Positions 16,777 to 26,419 of a DNA stretch of 64,000 bases are shown here, in pieces. Numbering within the stretch: the stretch's first letter is position 1; each line of letters begins with the position of its first letter. The position numbers and the translations under genes are program-made. Under the pieces are notes generated by a model. That model had not been told where the DNA came from and did no database searches. It was given only the letters and a program-made list of their open reading frames with translations. The DNA comes from JAFGJQ01 sp052034525 (lineage in GTDB: Bacteria; Planctomycetota; Phycisphaerae; UBA1845). The stretch lies in NCBI GenBank assembly GCA_052034525.1, contig JBPOIK010000053.1, positions 40,548 through 104,547 on the forward strand, written 5' to 3'.

Positions 16777-17223
16777 TCAATCCTCGGTTCCGCCGCGGGT
16801 ACGCTCGGCGTAGGCCTCACGCCCGAACTGCGGCTCGGGCTTGGTGCGGAATCCGGTGATGGCCGGCATGTCGTCGGGCTTCTCCGCCGGGTGGACCGCG
16901 AAAACCTCGACCCGGGCAATGTCCTCGAAGGGAACCGCCACGACGAAGGCGCCCACCTTGTACTGGTCGTCCACCGGCTCACACTCGAAAGTGAAATGCG
17001 CTTTGCTCTCCACTTCTACGATGTTCTTCAGCTCGTAACTGAAGCCGTCCCGAAGGTAAATCAGCCGCCGAACCTCCAACTCCTCGAAAAACTTGCACGC
17101 CGCCTCGTCCGATTCGATCTTCTCCGGCTCCAGATCCGGAAAGTGGGCCATGACGCACCGCAGCCGGGCTTCAAACTGCTGCTGCTCAAAAGCTGGGCCG
17201 TGGAACCAGTCGTAATCGAACAT
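16777..17223 (-). CDS. Small acidic cytoplasmic protein, unknown
   Basis: 148 residues starting MFDYDWFHGPAFEQQQFE; the ATG at 17223 follows AGGA by 8 bases. It is rich in Glu, Asp and aromatic residues, with no signal peptide, membrane segment or Cys motif. Secondary structure looks mixed, with a helix near AACKFFEELEV followed by beta strands (YELKNIVEVESKAHFTFE). I do not recognise a family. It is divergent from queG and converges with the membrane protein before it. Its steady codon usage and ribosome site support a real gene. Confidence 0.65.
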   Translation of the reverse strand: MFDYDWFHGPAFEQQQFEARLRCVMAHFPDLEPEKIESDEAACKFFEELEVRRLIYLRDGFSYELKNIVEVESKAHFTFECEPVDDQYKVGAFVVAVPFEDIARVEVFAVHPAEKPDDMPAITGFRTKPEPQFGREAYAERTRGGTED

Positions 17224-17366
17224 GCGGAGTATCCTGCAATTCGGCGGTCTGCACGTCTGCCCGGCACCACAGGGGCAGACCCGTCACCGTAGGCGCGGCG
17301 CCCGGCGCTGTCAACCGAGCCGCCGGGGCTTTCTATCGGCAACTTCCGGCCGTACCATTGCTTAGG

Positions 17367-18317
17367 ATGAGCCCGGCGGACAAATCCCGATGGATCAAAG
17401 ACCTGGCCGGCCAGGCGGGTTTCGAGCGGGCGGGCATTGCGCCGGCCGCTCTCGTCTACCGGGCGGATCGTTATCGGCGCTGGCTGGCCGAAGGCCGGGC
17501 CGGACAAATGGACTACCTGCGCCGCAACGTCGAAACCCGGCTGGATCCGCGGCGACTGCTGCCCGGAGCCCGCAGCGTAATCATGGTGGCGCATTCGTAT
17601 TATCAGCCGTGGCCCGCCCGACCCGAAGGCGACGGCCCGCACGGCCGGGTGGCCATGTATGCGTGGGGCCGAGATTACCACCGCGTCATGCGAAAAAAGC
17701 TGTACGCCCTGGTGGACCAGGCGCGGGCCGGGCTGGCCGAACCGTTTGAGGCACGTGTCTGCGTGGACACGGCCCCGCTTCTCGAGCGGCAGTGGGCGGC
17801 CGCGGCGGGCATCGGGTGGATCGGGAAGAACACGCTGGTGATCAACAGGGAGCTGGGCAGTTACTTCTTCCTCGGCGGAGTCGTCACCACGCTGGAGCTG
17901 GCGCCGGACGCTCCGGTCGCCGATCACTGTGGCCGATGCACGCGCTGTCTCCAGGCGTGTCCGACCGGCGCTCTGGATCGGCCGTACGAAATGGACGCCG
18001 GCAGGTGTATTTCGTACCTGACCATCGAGCATCGCCAGAACGTGTCCGAAGCCCTGCAACCGTTGATGGGAGACTGGGTCTACGGATGCGACGTCTGCCA
18101 GGAGGTCTGCCCGCACAACCGCGACCTTCCGATCGCCCGCCAGGCCGACTACGCCGTCCGTCCCCCCGCTCCGTACCCCTCGCTTGCGGAGCTGCTGAAC
18201 TGGCGGCCCGAGGACTACGACGAGCGCCTTCGCGGCCGGGCCATGAGGCGGGCGTCGCTGTCCATGCTTCAGCGAAACGCGCGAATCGCACTGCAGAACG
18301 CCGCTACAACTGGCTGA
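17367..18317 (+). CDS. queG: QueG, epoxyqueuosine reductase
   Basis: 316 residues from ATG 17367; a TTG nine bases upstream is an alternative. The cobalamin-binding N-terminal part includes GRAGQMDYL and the conserved AWGRDYHRVM, then CVDTAPLLERQWAAAAGIGWIGKNT with its catalytic Asp. The two [4Fe-4S] clusters are bound by CGRCTRCLQACPTGAL near residue 190 and CDVCQEVCPHN near residue 240, as in QueG. It reduces epoxyqueuosine to queuosine in tRNA (anticodon position 34) using B12. The C-terminal HEAT-like extension of some homologues is absent, so this is the short form. Its last 14 bases overlap the convergent phosphatase gene. Confidence 0.95.
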   Translation: MSPADKSRWIKDLAGQAGFERAGIAPAALVYRADRYRRWLAEGRAGQMDYLRRNVETRLDPRRLLPGARSVIMVAHSYYQPWPARPEGDGPHGRVAMYAWGRDYHRVMRKKLYALVDQARAGLAEPFEARVCVDTAPLLERQWAAAAGIGWIGKNTLVINRELGSYFFLGGVVTTLELAPDAPVADHCGRCTRCLQACPTGALDRPYEMDAGRCISYLTIEHRQNVSEALQPLMGDWVYGCDVCQEVCPHNRDLPIARQADYAVRPPAPYPSLAELLNWRPEDYDERLRGRAMRRASLSMLQRNARIALQNAATTG

Positions 18318-18786
18318 TCTCGTCGAGCCGGGTTGTCAGAGTGGCCCGGTCCAGTCGGTCGAAGTCCAGCGCCACGAGCCGTTCGATCTTCAGGGCAAGA
18401 CGCTCGGCCACGCGCACGGCGGCCACCAGGCGGTCCTCATCGGTCCCCGGCGCGAAGGACGGATCGGGAGTGGACCAATGGGTGACGGGGCGGCGTTTCA
18501 TCCAATCCGGAACGTTCCGGGCCGCGAAGTCACACAGGGTAATGACCCAATCGATGGGTCGTGTCTCAAACTCGTCCCAGCTTTTGGACCAGGCGCCTTC
18601 CAGCGCGGGTATTCCCAGAGGAGCCAGGGCAGCCTCCACGAGCGGATGAACCCATCCGGCCGGGTCGGAACCGGCGGAATGGGCCACAAAGCGGTCTCGA
18701 CCCAGCCGGGCCAGGATGGCCTGGGCCATCTGCGACCGGCAGCAGTTTCCCGTGCAGACAAACAGAATGTGGCGTTTGCGCTTCAC
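18304..18786 (-). CDS. Low-molecular-weight phosphatase fold, arsenate reductase-like
   Basis: 160 residues. The P-loop CTGNCCRSQMAQ at about residues 11-22 is the CX5R signature of the LMW protein tyrosine phosphatase superfamily. SAGSDPAGWVHPLVEAAL and DWVITLCD match thioredoxin-coupled arsenate reductases (ArsC of the S. aureus/B. subtilis kind), where the CD is part of the Cys relay. The last ligand Cys is not obvious downstream, so reduction of arsenate versus dephosphorylation of a protein is open. The GTG start follows GGGAGG by 8 bases. No other ars gene is near. Its 3' end overlaps the convergent queG. Confidence 0.8.
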   Translation of the reverse strand: MKRKRHILFVCTGNCCRSQMAQAILARLGRDRFVAHSAGSDPAGWVHPLVEAALAPLGIPALEGAWSKSWDEFETRPIDWVITLCDFAARNVPDWMKRRPVTHWSTPDPSFAPGTDEDRLVAAVRVAERLALKIERLVALDFDRLDRATLTTRLDEISQL

Positions 18787-19073
18787 GCCGGAGGCCTCCC
18801 AAGTTCCGCCATCCTATTCGACGAAGCGTTCCGCCGGAAACCCCGATCGCTCGTTGGGCCGGCCCTCCGCAGGCGCGTGACTCCTCCGGCGGAGAGTCAA
18901 CTCGACTCGAACGGGGCGGTGAAAGCGCGTGGAAGGCAGTCTCTTCCATCCCTGCCGGGACCGCGGCGCTCCGCCGGAAGTGTCCTGGATCCGGCCGCCC
19001 TCCGACACGCGGTTCCCTTGATTTGGCCCGAACTCGGGTCTACCTTGGGCGGTCCGGGTCGAGGAGGTTGCAC

Positions 19074-19565
19074 GTGGCCGCAGACTGCCCCTGGCGAGTC
19101 GGGGTCGGATACGATGTCCACCGGCTGGTGGAGGGCCGCCCCCTGGTGCTGGGCGGGGTGGAGATTCCCCACCCTTGCGGGCTGCTGGGCCACAGCGACG
19201 CGGACGTGGTGCTGCACGCGATCATCGACGCGGTGACGGGGGCGGCCGGCCTGCCGGACATCGGCGAGCAGTTCCCGGATTCCTGCGCAGACTGGATGGA
19301 TGCCGACAGCCGCGAGCTGCTGTCCGCTGTCATGCGCAAGGTGGCGGCGGCGGGATTTGACCCGGTGAATGTGGACTGCGTAATCCACGCGGAGGCGCCG
19401 CGCATGTCGGCCTACAAACGGCGGATGGCCGCCGTGATCGCCGAACGGATGGGGCTGACGCCCGACCGCGTCAGCGTCAAGGCCACCAGCCACGAGAAGC
19501 TCGGAGCGATCGGCGCGGGTGAGGGCATTGCGTGCACGGCCGTCGTGCTGGTGCGGCGGGTGTAA
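19074..19565 (+). CDS. ispF: IspF, 2-C-methyl-D-erythritol 2,4-cyclodiphosphate synthase
   Basis: 163 residues from a GTG that follows GAGGAGG. It makes the cyclodiphosphate in the MEP route to isoprenoids. The metal-binding Asp/His of GVGYDVHRL is near residue 11, GHSDADVVLHAI holds the second His, and GLPDIGEQFPD, ADSRELL and KATSHEKLGAIGAGEGI complete the substrate pocket. The sequence is full length and stands alone, not fused to IspD. It precedes cysS by 50 bases, so the pair may be co-transcribed, an arrangement seen in other bacteria. Confidence 0.96.
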   Translation: MAADCPWRVGVGYDVHRLVEGRPLVLGGVEIPHPCGLLGHSDADVVLHAIIDAVTGAAGLPDIGEQFPDSCADWMDADSRELLSAVMRKVAAAGFDPVNVDCVIHAEAPRMSAYKRRMAAVIAERMGLTPDRVSVKATSHEKLGAIGAGEGIACTAVVLVRRV

Positions 19566-19615
19566 GGTCCGGTCCGGCGGACCGGAACCAACGGAATCAC
19601 AGGCAGGGACGGATC

Positions 19616-21109
19616 ATGGCCATCCGGGTATACAACACGCTGAGCGGCGAGAAGGAAGAGTTCGTACCGGTCCAGCCCGGCAAGGTGGGCATGTACCTTT
19701 GCGGACCGACGGTGTACAAGCCGAGCCACATCGGTCACGCCGTGGGGCCGGTCATTTTCGATGCGATCAAGCGCTACCTGACATACCGGGGCTACCAGGT
19801 GACGTGGGTGGTGAACATCACCGACGTCGAGGACAAGCTGATCGCCGAAGCCGCGGCCCAGAACCTGCCCGTATTCACCCTGGCCGAGCGAATCACGGCG
19901 AACTACAACGACGCGATGCGCCGGCTGGGCGTCACGGGCATCGACCACATGCCCAAGGCGTCGGAGTACATTCCGGACATCATCGCGTATGTGCAACGGC
20001 TGATCGACAAAGGAGCGGCCTATGCCTCCGGCGGGGACGTGTATTTCGACGTGACCGCCGATCGCGATTACGGCAAGCTCTCGAACCGATCGCCCGACGA
20101 GCAGTTCGGCCAGCGCGAGCTCCAGAGCGGCCAGAAGCGCCACCCGGGCGACTTCGCGCTCTGGAAGGAGGCCAAGCCCGACGAGCCGGACGAGGTGAGG
20201 TTCGCGTCGCCCTGGGGCCGGGGCCGGCCCGGCTGGCACATCGAGTGCTCTGTCATGAGCATGAAGCTGCTGGGCGAGACGTTCGACATCCACGGCGGCG
20301 GCATGGATCTGATCTTCCCGCACCACGAAAACGAAATCGCCCAGTCGGAGACGGCCACCGACAAACCGTTCGCCAGATACTGGCTGCACAACGGCCTGAC
20401 GCGCTTCAACACCAAGAAAATCGCCAAATCCGACCCGGAGATGGCCAGGTTCATGGAGAAAATGGTGCTCACGCGGCTTCTGGATGAGCACGGCGGCGAA
20501 CTGCTGCGCTACCTCATCCTCAGCACGCATTACCGCAGCCCCATCGATTTCTCCGACGCGGAGGTGGCCGCCAAGACCAAAGCTCTGTCCACCTTCCATC
20601 GACTGTTCGAACGCATCGAACGGATCACCGGCCGCAGCGCGTACGGCGACCTGCCCACGCTGGAGGAGACCCCGGCGGCGGGGCTGGAAGGCTTCGTAGA
20701 GGAAATCGGCGGCTTCCGCGAGCGCTTCGTGCAGGCCATGGATGACGATTTCAACACTGCGGCTGCCATCGCCGTGCTGTTTGAACTGGCGGCCCGGATC
20801 AATCGGTTCATCGACGAAAACAAGGTGGAATCGGCCCCGCAGGACACCACGTGCGCCGCCGCGCTGGGCGCGGGGCGCAGCCTGGTGGAGTTGGGCCGGC
20901 TGCTGGGCCTGTTTCTGACGCCGCCGGCCCAGCGGGGGGCGGGCGATCAGACGCTCGACGCGGTAATGGGGGTGCTTATCGACATTCGCCAGCATTGTCG
21001 CCAAAGCCGGGACTTCGCCACCGCCGACCTCATCCGGGACAAGCTGGGCGACGTCGGGATCACTCTGGTCGACCGGCCCGGCGGCACGGAGTGGCAGATG
21101 TCGCAGTGA
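19616..21109 (+). CDS. cysS: CysS, cysteinyl-tRNA synthetase
   Basis: 497 residues, class I synthetase charging tRNA-Cys. The zinc and substrate Cys is in YLCGPTVYKPSHIGH, which also carries the HIGH motif. WHIECSVMSM and FPHHENEIAQSE supply the other zinc ligands, and the KMSKS-type loop reads KIAKSDP. GRPGWHIE and GGGMDLIFPHHENE are the CysS signatures. The start at ATG 19616 gives the standard MAIRVYNT beginning; a longer frame upstream overlaps nothing and lacks homology. It follows ispF by 50 bases. Confidence 0.97.
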   Translation: MAIRVYNTLSGEKEEFVPVQPGKVGMYLCGPTVYKPSHIGHAVGPVIFDAIKRYLTYRGYQVTWVVNITDVEDKLIAEAAAQNLPVFTLAERITANYNDAMRRLGVTGIDHMPKASEYIPDIIAYVQRLIDKGAAYASGGDVYFDVTADRDYGKLSNRSPDEQFGQRELQSGQKRHPGDFALWKEAKPDEPDEVRFASPWGRGRPGWHIECSVMSMKLLGETFDIHGGGMDLIFPHHENEIAQSETATDKPFARYWLHNGLTRFNTKKIAKSDPEMARFMEKMVLTRLLDEHGGELLRYLILSTHYRSPIDFSDAEVAAKTKALSTFHRLFERIERITGRSAYGDLPTLEETPAAGLEGFVEEIGGFRERFVQAMDDDFNTAAAIAVLFELAARINRFIDENKVESAPQDTTCAAALGAGRSLVELGRLLGLFLTPPAQRGAGDQTLDAVMGVLIDIRQHCRQSRDFATADLIRDKLGDVGITLVDRPGGTEWQMSQ

Positions 21110-21172
21110 CGCCGGCCGGCGCGGGTGCCGTCCAATCCGCCGGCGCAAGATCCGACAGCGTGGCGCGGGCTC

Positions 21173-23353
21173 ATGTCATTGTCTCTTGATCGCGATTCAG
21201 ATCGTCTCCCGGCGCGCGGCTTTTATGAAGAAGCCCCGCTGGAGCGGTGGTGGTGCGGCTGGCACCTGGTCGAGCTGCTGGGGGTGTTTCTGCTGGGCAT
21301 GGCCATCGTGGCTTTTCTGTACACCCAGCCGGGCCAGCCGCCGGAAGAATGGGGCATTCCGGGCAACGATGCGTTCTATCACACCAAGATGGCCGTCCTG
21401 ATGCCCCAGATCGGCCTGCCGGATCGGTTTCCCTGGCTGCAGGCCACCATCTTCTGGAAAGACCGTTTCGTCAGCCATCATTGGGGGTTCCACGTTTTTC
21501 TGATGCCGTTCGTGCACGCGGCGCACGCCCTGGGGTACGAGTATTACATCGGCGCCCAATGGGCCATGATGCTCTGCTTCGGCGGCACAATGGCCCTTTT
21601 CACGTTGCTCTTGATGATCGAGCGGATTCCGTTCCGCTGGCTGTGGATCGGGCTTTTCCTGGCCATGCCGGATCAGTTCTTCACCCGCCACTGCATGATC
21701 CGGGCGATCGATCCGTCGCTGTTCTGCATGTTGCTGCTGCTTCTCTTCCTGTTCCGCCGACGGTATGTGGCCGCCGCGCTGACCGTGGCCGCTTATGTTC
21801 ACGTTTACATGGGGGGGCTGATCTACGCGCCTATCGTGTTGATCGCATACTTCCTGGGCGGATTGCTTTCGCCGCGCGGCGACCGCGTGTCCTGGAAACT
21901 GCCCCTGTGGACGTTCACGGGCTGGCTGGTCGGCCTGCTCACGCACCCCTACGTCCGCGGCGCCATCCCGTTCCTGCGCATCCAGATCTTCGGCAGCGGC
22001 CTGACGCCGGACATCCCGGTCGGCAACGAATGGAAGTCCTACGAGGGCACGTTGTGGTGGTTCGCGGGGTTCACGGGCGTCATGTGGGTGACCCTCGCCG
22101 CGGCCATCGGCGTACGGCTGCGCAGCGGCCGCCGGATCGGCCCCCGGGAATGGGCGATGCTGCTGATCAGCATTGCCTTTCTGGTCCTGATGTGCAAAGC
22201 GCGGCGGTTCGTGGAATACTGGCCGATCTTCTGCCTGCTGACATCGGCGTATCTGGCCGCTCCGACACTGCGATCGGCCCTGCCGGATTTCTGGACGTCG
22301 GAGGCGGACCGCAAGAATCCCAATCTGCGATTGGCGGTCTGCGCCTTGACGGTTGTCACAATGATCGTGCTGGGCGGCGCAGGGTGGTACATGCTGGGCC
22401 ACCTGGGCATCGAGACCACGATCGCCGAATGGCGGGTCTGGCTGGCCGTGGGCGCCGTGTATTTCCTGGCGCCGGTCGGTCGATGGCTGACCCTCACACA
22501 GCCGCCTCCGTCCGGCCGGGCGGCCGGGCTGTTCACTGCGGGAACGGCGGTGTTGCTGGGAGTCTTGTTCGCCGGTCTGTCGTACGCGATCCTGCGGGCG
22601 GCGCAAGGCGGCAGGGGGCTGGGTTCACCATTGCTGCCGATGCCGGCGTGGCTGTGGGCGTGTGTGGGCGCGCTATACGTTCTGGCCGTTACCCTCGGTC
22701 TGCGCCGGGGCCATCGCGGGGCGGAGCCGCCGAAAGGACGGGCGATCACGGCCGCGTCCATGCTGGCCTGCGGTGTCGGCTATTTGACACTTCTTTTCCT
22801 GACCTGCGCGGCCCAGTTGACGAACCTGCAGAAGTCCGTGCGCTGCGGCTACGACCTGCCCGCGACCCGGCGGGCGATGGCGTGGCTCCAGGCGAACTCG
22901 GCGCCGGGATCGGTCGTTTTCACGGACGACTGGGACATCTTTCCGCTCTATTTCTACTACAACCATCACAATCACTATATCGTGGGCCTGGACCCGAAAT
23001 TCACTGACGAGGCGGACCCGGAATTGTGGAAACGGTATGTGAAGCTGTCCCGCGGAGAGTTCCCGTCCGAGATCGTCGTCCGGCGGCCGGATGATCGGGG
23101 CCGCATGCGAGAGACCATCGACAAGGTGACGATCGACGATTTCACCCATGTGTTCGGCTGCCGCTACGTCATCGTCGATCGAAACCACGACCACCTGGCC
23201 CGCAAGCTGGAACGCTCCCCCTCCCACGCCCGGCGCGTCTGGCCGCCCGAAGGGTCGGTTGACGATTCGGCCTCACCGGCGTACAGAGTCTTCCAACTTC
23301 CGGAGCCGGGGGGTGTCTTTCCGAACGGGCAGGCCCACGCCCCGATCCCCTGA
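21173..23353 (+). CDS. GT-C-like polytopic membrane protein
   Basis: 726 residues from ATG 21173. The N-terminal loop after the first membrane segment carries GNDAFYHTKMAVLMP and later FVSHHWGFHVFLMPF, placed as the acidic motif of GT-C glycosyltransferases (STT3/AglB-like). About twelve hydrophobic segments follow, for example WIGLFLAMPDQFF, LCMLLLLLFLFRRRY and MWVTLAAAIGVRL. A C-terminal soluble domain of about 150 residues has SVVFTDDWDIFPLYFYYNH and ends in a proline-rich tail. The donor and acceptor are unknown. It starts a row of envelope genes and is followed after 29 bases by a phosphodiesterase lipoprotein, so it is probably co-transcribed. Confidence 0.75.
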   Translation: MSLSLDRDSDRLPARGFYEEAPLERWWCGWHLVELLGVFLLGMAIVAFLYTQPGQPPEEWGIPGNDAFYHTKMAVLMPQIGLPDRFPWLQATIFWKDRFVSHHWGFHVFLMPFVHAAHALGYEYYIGAQWAMMLCFGGTMALFTLLLMIERIPFRWLWIGLFLAMPDQFFTRHCMIRAIDPSLFCMLLLLLFLFRRRYVAAALTVAAYVHVYMGGLIYAPIVLIAYFLGGLLSPRGDRVSWKLPLWTFTGWLVGLLTHPYVRGAIPFLRIQIFGSGLTPDIPVGNEWKSYEGTLWWFAGFTGVMWVTLAAAIGVRLRSGRRIGPREWAMLLISIAFLVLMCKARRFVEYWPIFCLLTSAYLAAPTLRSALPDFWTSEADRKNPNLRLAVCALTVVTMIVLGGAGWYMLGHLGIETTIAEWRVWLAVGAVYFLAPVGRWLTLTQPPPSGRAAGLFTAGTAVLLGVLFAGLSYAILRAAQGGRGLGSPLLPMPAWLWACVGALYVLAVTLGLRRGHRGAEPPKGRAITAASMLACGVGYLTLLFLTCAAQLTNLQKSVRCGYDLPATRRAMAWLQANSAPGSVVFTDDWDIFPLYFYYNHHNHYIVGLDPKFTDEADPELWKRYVKLSRGEFPSEIVVRRPDDRGRMRETIDKVTIDDFTHVFGCRYVIVDRNHDHLARKLERSPSHARRVWPPEGSVDDSASPAYRVFQLPEPGGVFPNGQAHAPIP

Positions 23354-23382
23354 TCTGTTCCACGATTGAGTCAGGAGACCCT

Positions 23383-25026
23383 ATGTTTCGACCGACATTC
23401 TTCACTCCACGGTGGTTATGGTTGCCTGTGGCGATTGCTATCGTGATCGCGGCCGGATCGGCTGGATGCAGTCACGATCATTCGCCGCGGACATTCTTGC
23501 AGCCCCACGTCCAGCGGCCGGAGACTGCGGTTGTGCTGATCAGCGTGGACGGATTGAATACGGCCACGCTGGACGCCATGCTGGCCGCGGGAGAGTTGCC
23601 GGCCATCCAGCGTCTGATCGACGAGGGGGTGCGCGTGGAGACGGCGGTCAGCGGCTATCCCACCATCACATACGCGCAGTTCACCAGCATCCAGACGGGC
23701 CTGTACGCCGGCCACCACGGAATCCTCGGCAACAAGTGGTTCGACCGGCATCAGTTGCGCTATCGCAGTTACGGCACGATGTTCACCTACCGCGACGTGA
23801 ACGACGATTTCCGGGCGCCTACTCTGTACGAGCGGCTGTCGGACCGGGTGACGATGAACATCCAGAACGCCGTTTTCCGCGGCGTGACCCGCACCATTGA
23901 CAACTGGGCCAGAGCGGGAATCCGCTGGTTCTTCGGCCTGCTGCTGGATGTGGACCGGCTCATGCCCAGCCGATTCGAGGTGGTGCGGGACGTGGCGAAC
24001 CAGATCGGACAGTGGCCGGTGTTGATTCACGCTTATCATCCGGCCGTGGACGAGATCGGCCATCGGCATGGACCGCGGTCAGAGCAGTACCGTCGGGCCA
24101 TCCGCAACGTCGACCGGCAGGTCGCACGCATTCGAGAGGCAATCGAGACGGCCGGGATGACCGAGCGGACCTGCGTGGTGTTTCTGAGCGACCACGGCTT
24201 CGAGGCGGTCGACCATCACTTCGACATCCCCCGATGGCTGCGACGCGAACGCGGCCTGAGGGTCACCGATCGAGCTCTCGAAAACGAGTGGTTCGAGCAG
24301 CGGTTTCGACATTTCTCCCGGTTTGACGCCGTCGTTATCAATGGCGGAAACCGTCGGGCGGCGATCCACCTTCCGGGCCCGGACGGATGGTTCCAGCGAC
24401 CGACCCCGCAAGCCATCCAGAGTCTGCTTCATCCGGATCCCGCCACGGGCCGGCCCGGGCTCATCCAGCATCCCGGCGTGGAACTCGTCGCCCGGCCGAT
24501 CGACCTGGACGGCGACGAGCGTGTCATCGAGCTTCTTTCGCGGACCGGTCGCTCCCGGATTCGACGGCGTTGGCACGATGACACCAAAGTCTACCGCTAC
24601 GATCGCATCGATCACGATGCCCTGGGAGACTGGACGACCGGGCCGCTGGAAACCGTGATTGCCGAGGGCTGGCATGACGGCGATACGTGGTTGAAGGCCA
24701 CCATCGACTCACCGTACCCGGACCTGATGGTCCGGATGGTGGAAATGTTCGACTCGCCTCGGGCGGGCGATATCGTGCTGTTTGCCGAGGACGGGTGGGA
24801 CTTCGGCTCCCGCAACCGCGGCGGACACGGCAGCATTACTCGCTCCGATATGGTGATTCCGATGATCTTCGTTGGGCCGGGGATCCCCGCGGGAGAAACC
24901 ATTCCGTACGCCCGACTGGTGGACATCGCTCCGACCCTGCTTCACCTGTTGCGCGGCCGGCCCGCCGACCCGACCGAGCCGCCGTTCGACGGCACCGACC
25001 GCACGGCCCAACTGCTGCGCCCCTGA
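23383..25026 (+). CDS. Alkaline-phosphatase-fold phosphodiesterase lipoprotein
   Basis: 547 residues. The signal peptide ends in a lipobox (AGSAGC) near residue 30. The body is of the type I phosphodiesterase/nucleotide pyrophosphatase family. VVLISVDGLNTATL provides the first metal Asp and GYPTITYAQFTSIQTG the nucleophile Thr. IHAYHPAVDEIGHRHGP holds a metal Asp and His, VVFLSDHGFEAVDHH the Asp-His pair, and GHGSITRSDMVIPMI the last His. It should hydrolyse phosphodiesters or a phosphonate/sulfate relative outside the inner membrane with two Zn ions. ATG follows AGGAG by 5 bases. Its neighbours are a GT-C-like protein and a glycoside hydrolase, which suggests envelope glycan or lipid modification. 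Confidence 0.82.
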   Translation: MFRPTFFTPRWLWLPVAIAIVIAAGSAGCSHDHSPRTFLQPHVQRPETAVVLISVDGLNTATLDAMLAAGELPAIQRLIDEGVRVETAVSGYPTITYAQFTSIQTGLYAGHHGILGNKWFDRHQLRYRSYGTMFTYRDVNDDFRAPTLYERLSDRVTMNIQNAVFRGVTRTIDNWARAGIRWFFGLLLDVDRLMPSRFEVVRDVANQIGQWPVLIHAYHPAVDEIGHRHGPRSEQYRRAIRNVDRQVARIREAIETAGMTERTCVVFLSDHGFEAVDHHFDIPRWLRRERGLRVTDRALENEWFEQRFRHFSRFDAVVINGGNRRAAIHLPGPDGWFQRPTPQAIQSLLHPDPATGRPGLIQHPGVELVARPIDLDGDERVIELLSRTGRSRIRRRWHDDTKVYRYDRIDHDALGDWTTGPLETVIAEGWHDGDTWLKATIDSPYPDLMVRMVEMFDSPRAGDIVLFAEDGWDFGSRNRGGHGSITRSDMVIPMIFVGPGIPAGETIPYARLVDIAPTLLHLLRGRPADPTEPPFDGTDRTAQLLRP

Positions 25027-25118
25027 CGAATGCGGGACACGGCGACCGGGCGTGCGGCGGAGGACTCCGCTGCGGCACACGATGATTCCCCCGGAGGGAA
25101 CGATACAATGCTCCGGCC

Positions 25119-26276
25119 ATGAACAGTGTCCGGATCATCGCCGTTCTGATCGCGGTCGCCGTTGGAGTGGCCGTCTGGGAGGCGGATCGAAAGCCGCCCG
25201 CCGCGGACCCCGCCCGCGCGGAGGCGGCCTCGTCCAGACCGCAGCCGGCCGTTGCCAGGCCGGCGACAACGCGACCGAACCAGACCACCCGACCCCTGCT
25301 GCGCAGCCTGCCGTCCCCGGATCCGCCCTACCACGGCGTGGCGATTCAGGTGTACTCGGCGGACCGCGTGGTCGCCCGCTACGGGCAGATGATCCGGGAA
25401 ATCGCGGCGCTGGGCGCCGACACGGTCATGTTCAGTCCGGACGGCTTCCAGAAACACGTGGAATCCACCGACATCCGGACCGACCCGAAGCGCACGCCCA
25501 CCGACGACGAGTGGCTCGAGTTGTTCGACCTGGCACACGAGCAGGGGCTGCGCATCGTGCTGATGCCCAAGATCCTGCTGTCCGATCCGCGCGGCAATGA
25601 ATGGCGGGGCAAGATCCAGCCGACCAGTTGGGACGCGTGGTTCGAGGCGTACCGCAAGCTCGTCGTTCATTACGCCACGCTGGCCGAGCGCGGACACGTG
25701 GAAGTGTTCATCGTCGGCTCCGAACTGGTCAGCACGGAGAAGATGACGGACGAGTGGCGACGCGTGATCGCGGCGGTGCGTGACTGTTACCACGGCCGAC
25801 TAAGCTACTCGGCCAACTGGGACCACTATCGGGGAATCCAGTTCTGGGCCGATCTCGACCTGATCGGCATGACCAGCTATCACCGGCTGTCCGACGACCC
25901 GGGCCCGAGCCAGGCCTCCCTGCGCGAAAGCTGGTTGCCGATCAAGCGACGCATCCTGGAGTGGCAGAAGGGCGTGGGCAAGCCGCTCCTGTTTACCGAG
26001 GTCGGCTGGTGCAGTCAGGAAGGGTGCTCCGTCGAGGCGTGGAACTACTACCGCCACGAAAAGGCCACCCCCGCCGGAATGCGGGAGCAGGCCGACTGCT
26101 ACCAGGCGTTCATCGATATCTGGTCGGATGAGCCGGCCGTCGGGGGAATTCTCTGGTGGGAGTGGTCATACGAAAATCGGGGCGAAACGGATTTCGGATA
26201 CACCCCCAAAGGCAAGCCCGCCGAGCGCCTGTTGGGCGAGTTCTTCCGCCAACGCCGTCGGATGGCCGGCGGGTGA
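25119..26276 (+). CDS. Glycoside hydrolase, GH113-like, membrane-anchored or secreted
   Basis: 385 residues. A single hydrophobic N-terminal segment (IIAVLIAVAVGVAVW) is followed by a low-complexity Ala/Pro/Arg/Thr linker to about residue 65. The catalytic part is a TIM barrel: YHGVAIQVYSADRV at the start, VEVFIVGSELVSTEKM with the likely acid/base Glu, LIGMTSYHRL, and KPLLFTEVGWCSQEG with the likely nucleophile Glu. The end has GGILWWEWSY. This arrangement matches GH113 and related clan GH-A beta-mannanase-like enzymes. The substrate is not determined. The ribosome site is weak. It lies 92 bases after the phosphodiesterase gene. Confidence 0.8.
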   Translation: MNSVRIIAVLIAVAVGVAVWEADRKPPAADPARAEAASSRPQPAVARPATTRPNQTTRPLLRSLPSPDPPYHGVAIQVYSADRVVARYGQMIREIAALGADTVMFSPDGFQKHVESTDIRTDPKRTPTDDEWLELFDLAHEQGLRIVLMPKILLSDPRGNEWRGKIQPTSWDAWFEAYRKLVVHYATLAERGHVEVFIVGSELVSTEKMTDEWRRVIAAVRDCYHGRLSYSANWDHYRGIQFWADLDLIGMTSYHRLSDDPGPSQASLRESWLPIKRRILEWQKGVGKPLLFTEVGWCSQEGCSVEAWNYYRHEKATPAGMREQADCYQAFIDIWSDEPAVGGILWWEWSYENRGETDFGYTPKGKPAERLLGEFFRQRRRMAGG

Positions 26277-26419
26277 TCCGCCTCGAATTCAATTCTTGCA
26301 TTTCCATTGACATAACGCGACAATTCGGCCTTCGTTTCTGGCAGGGGCGCGGTCGGTACGTTCCACACGCAAACGTCTTCGCGCGCCCGATTTCAAATCA
26401 TGGGAGGAAAGGGAACATA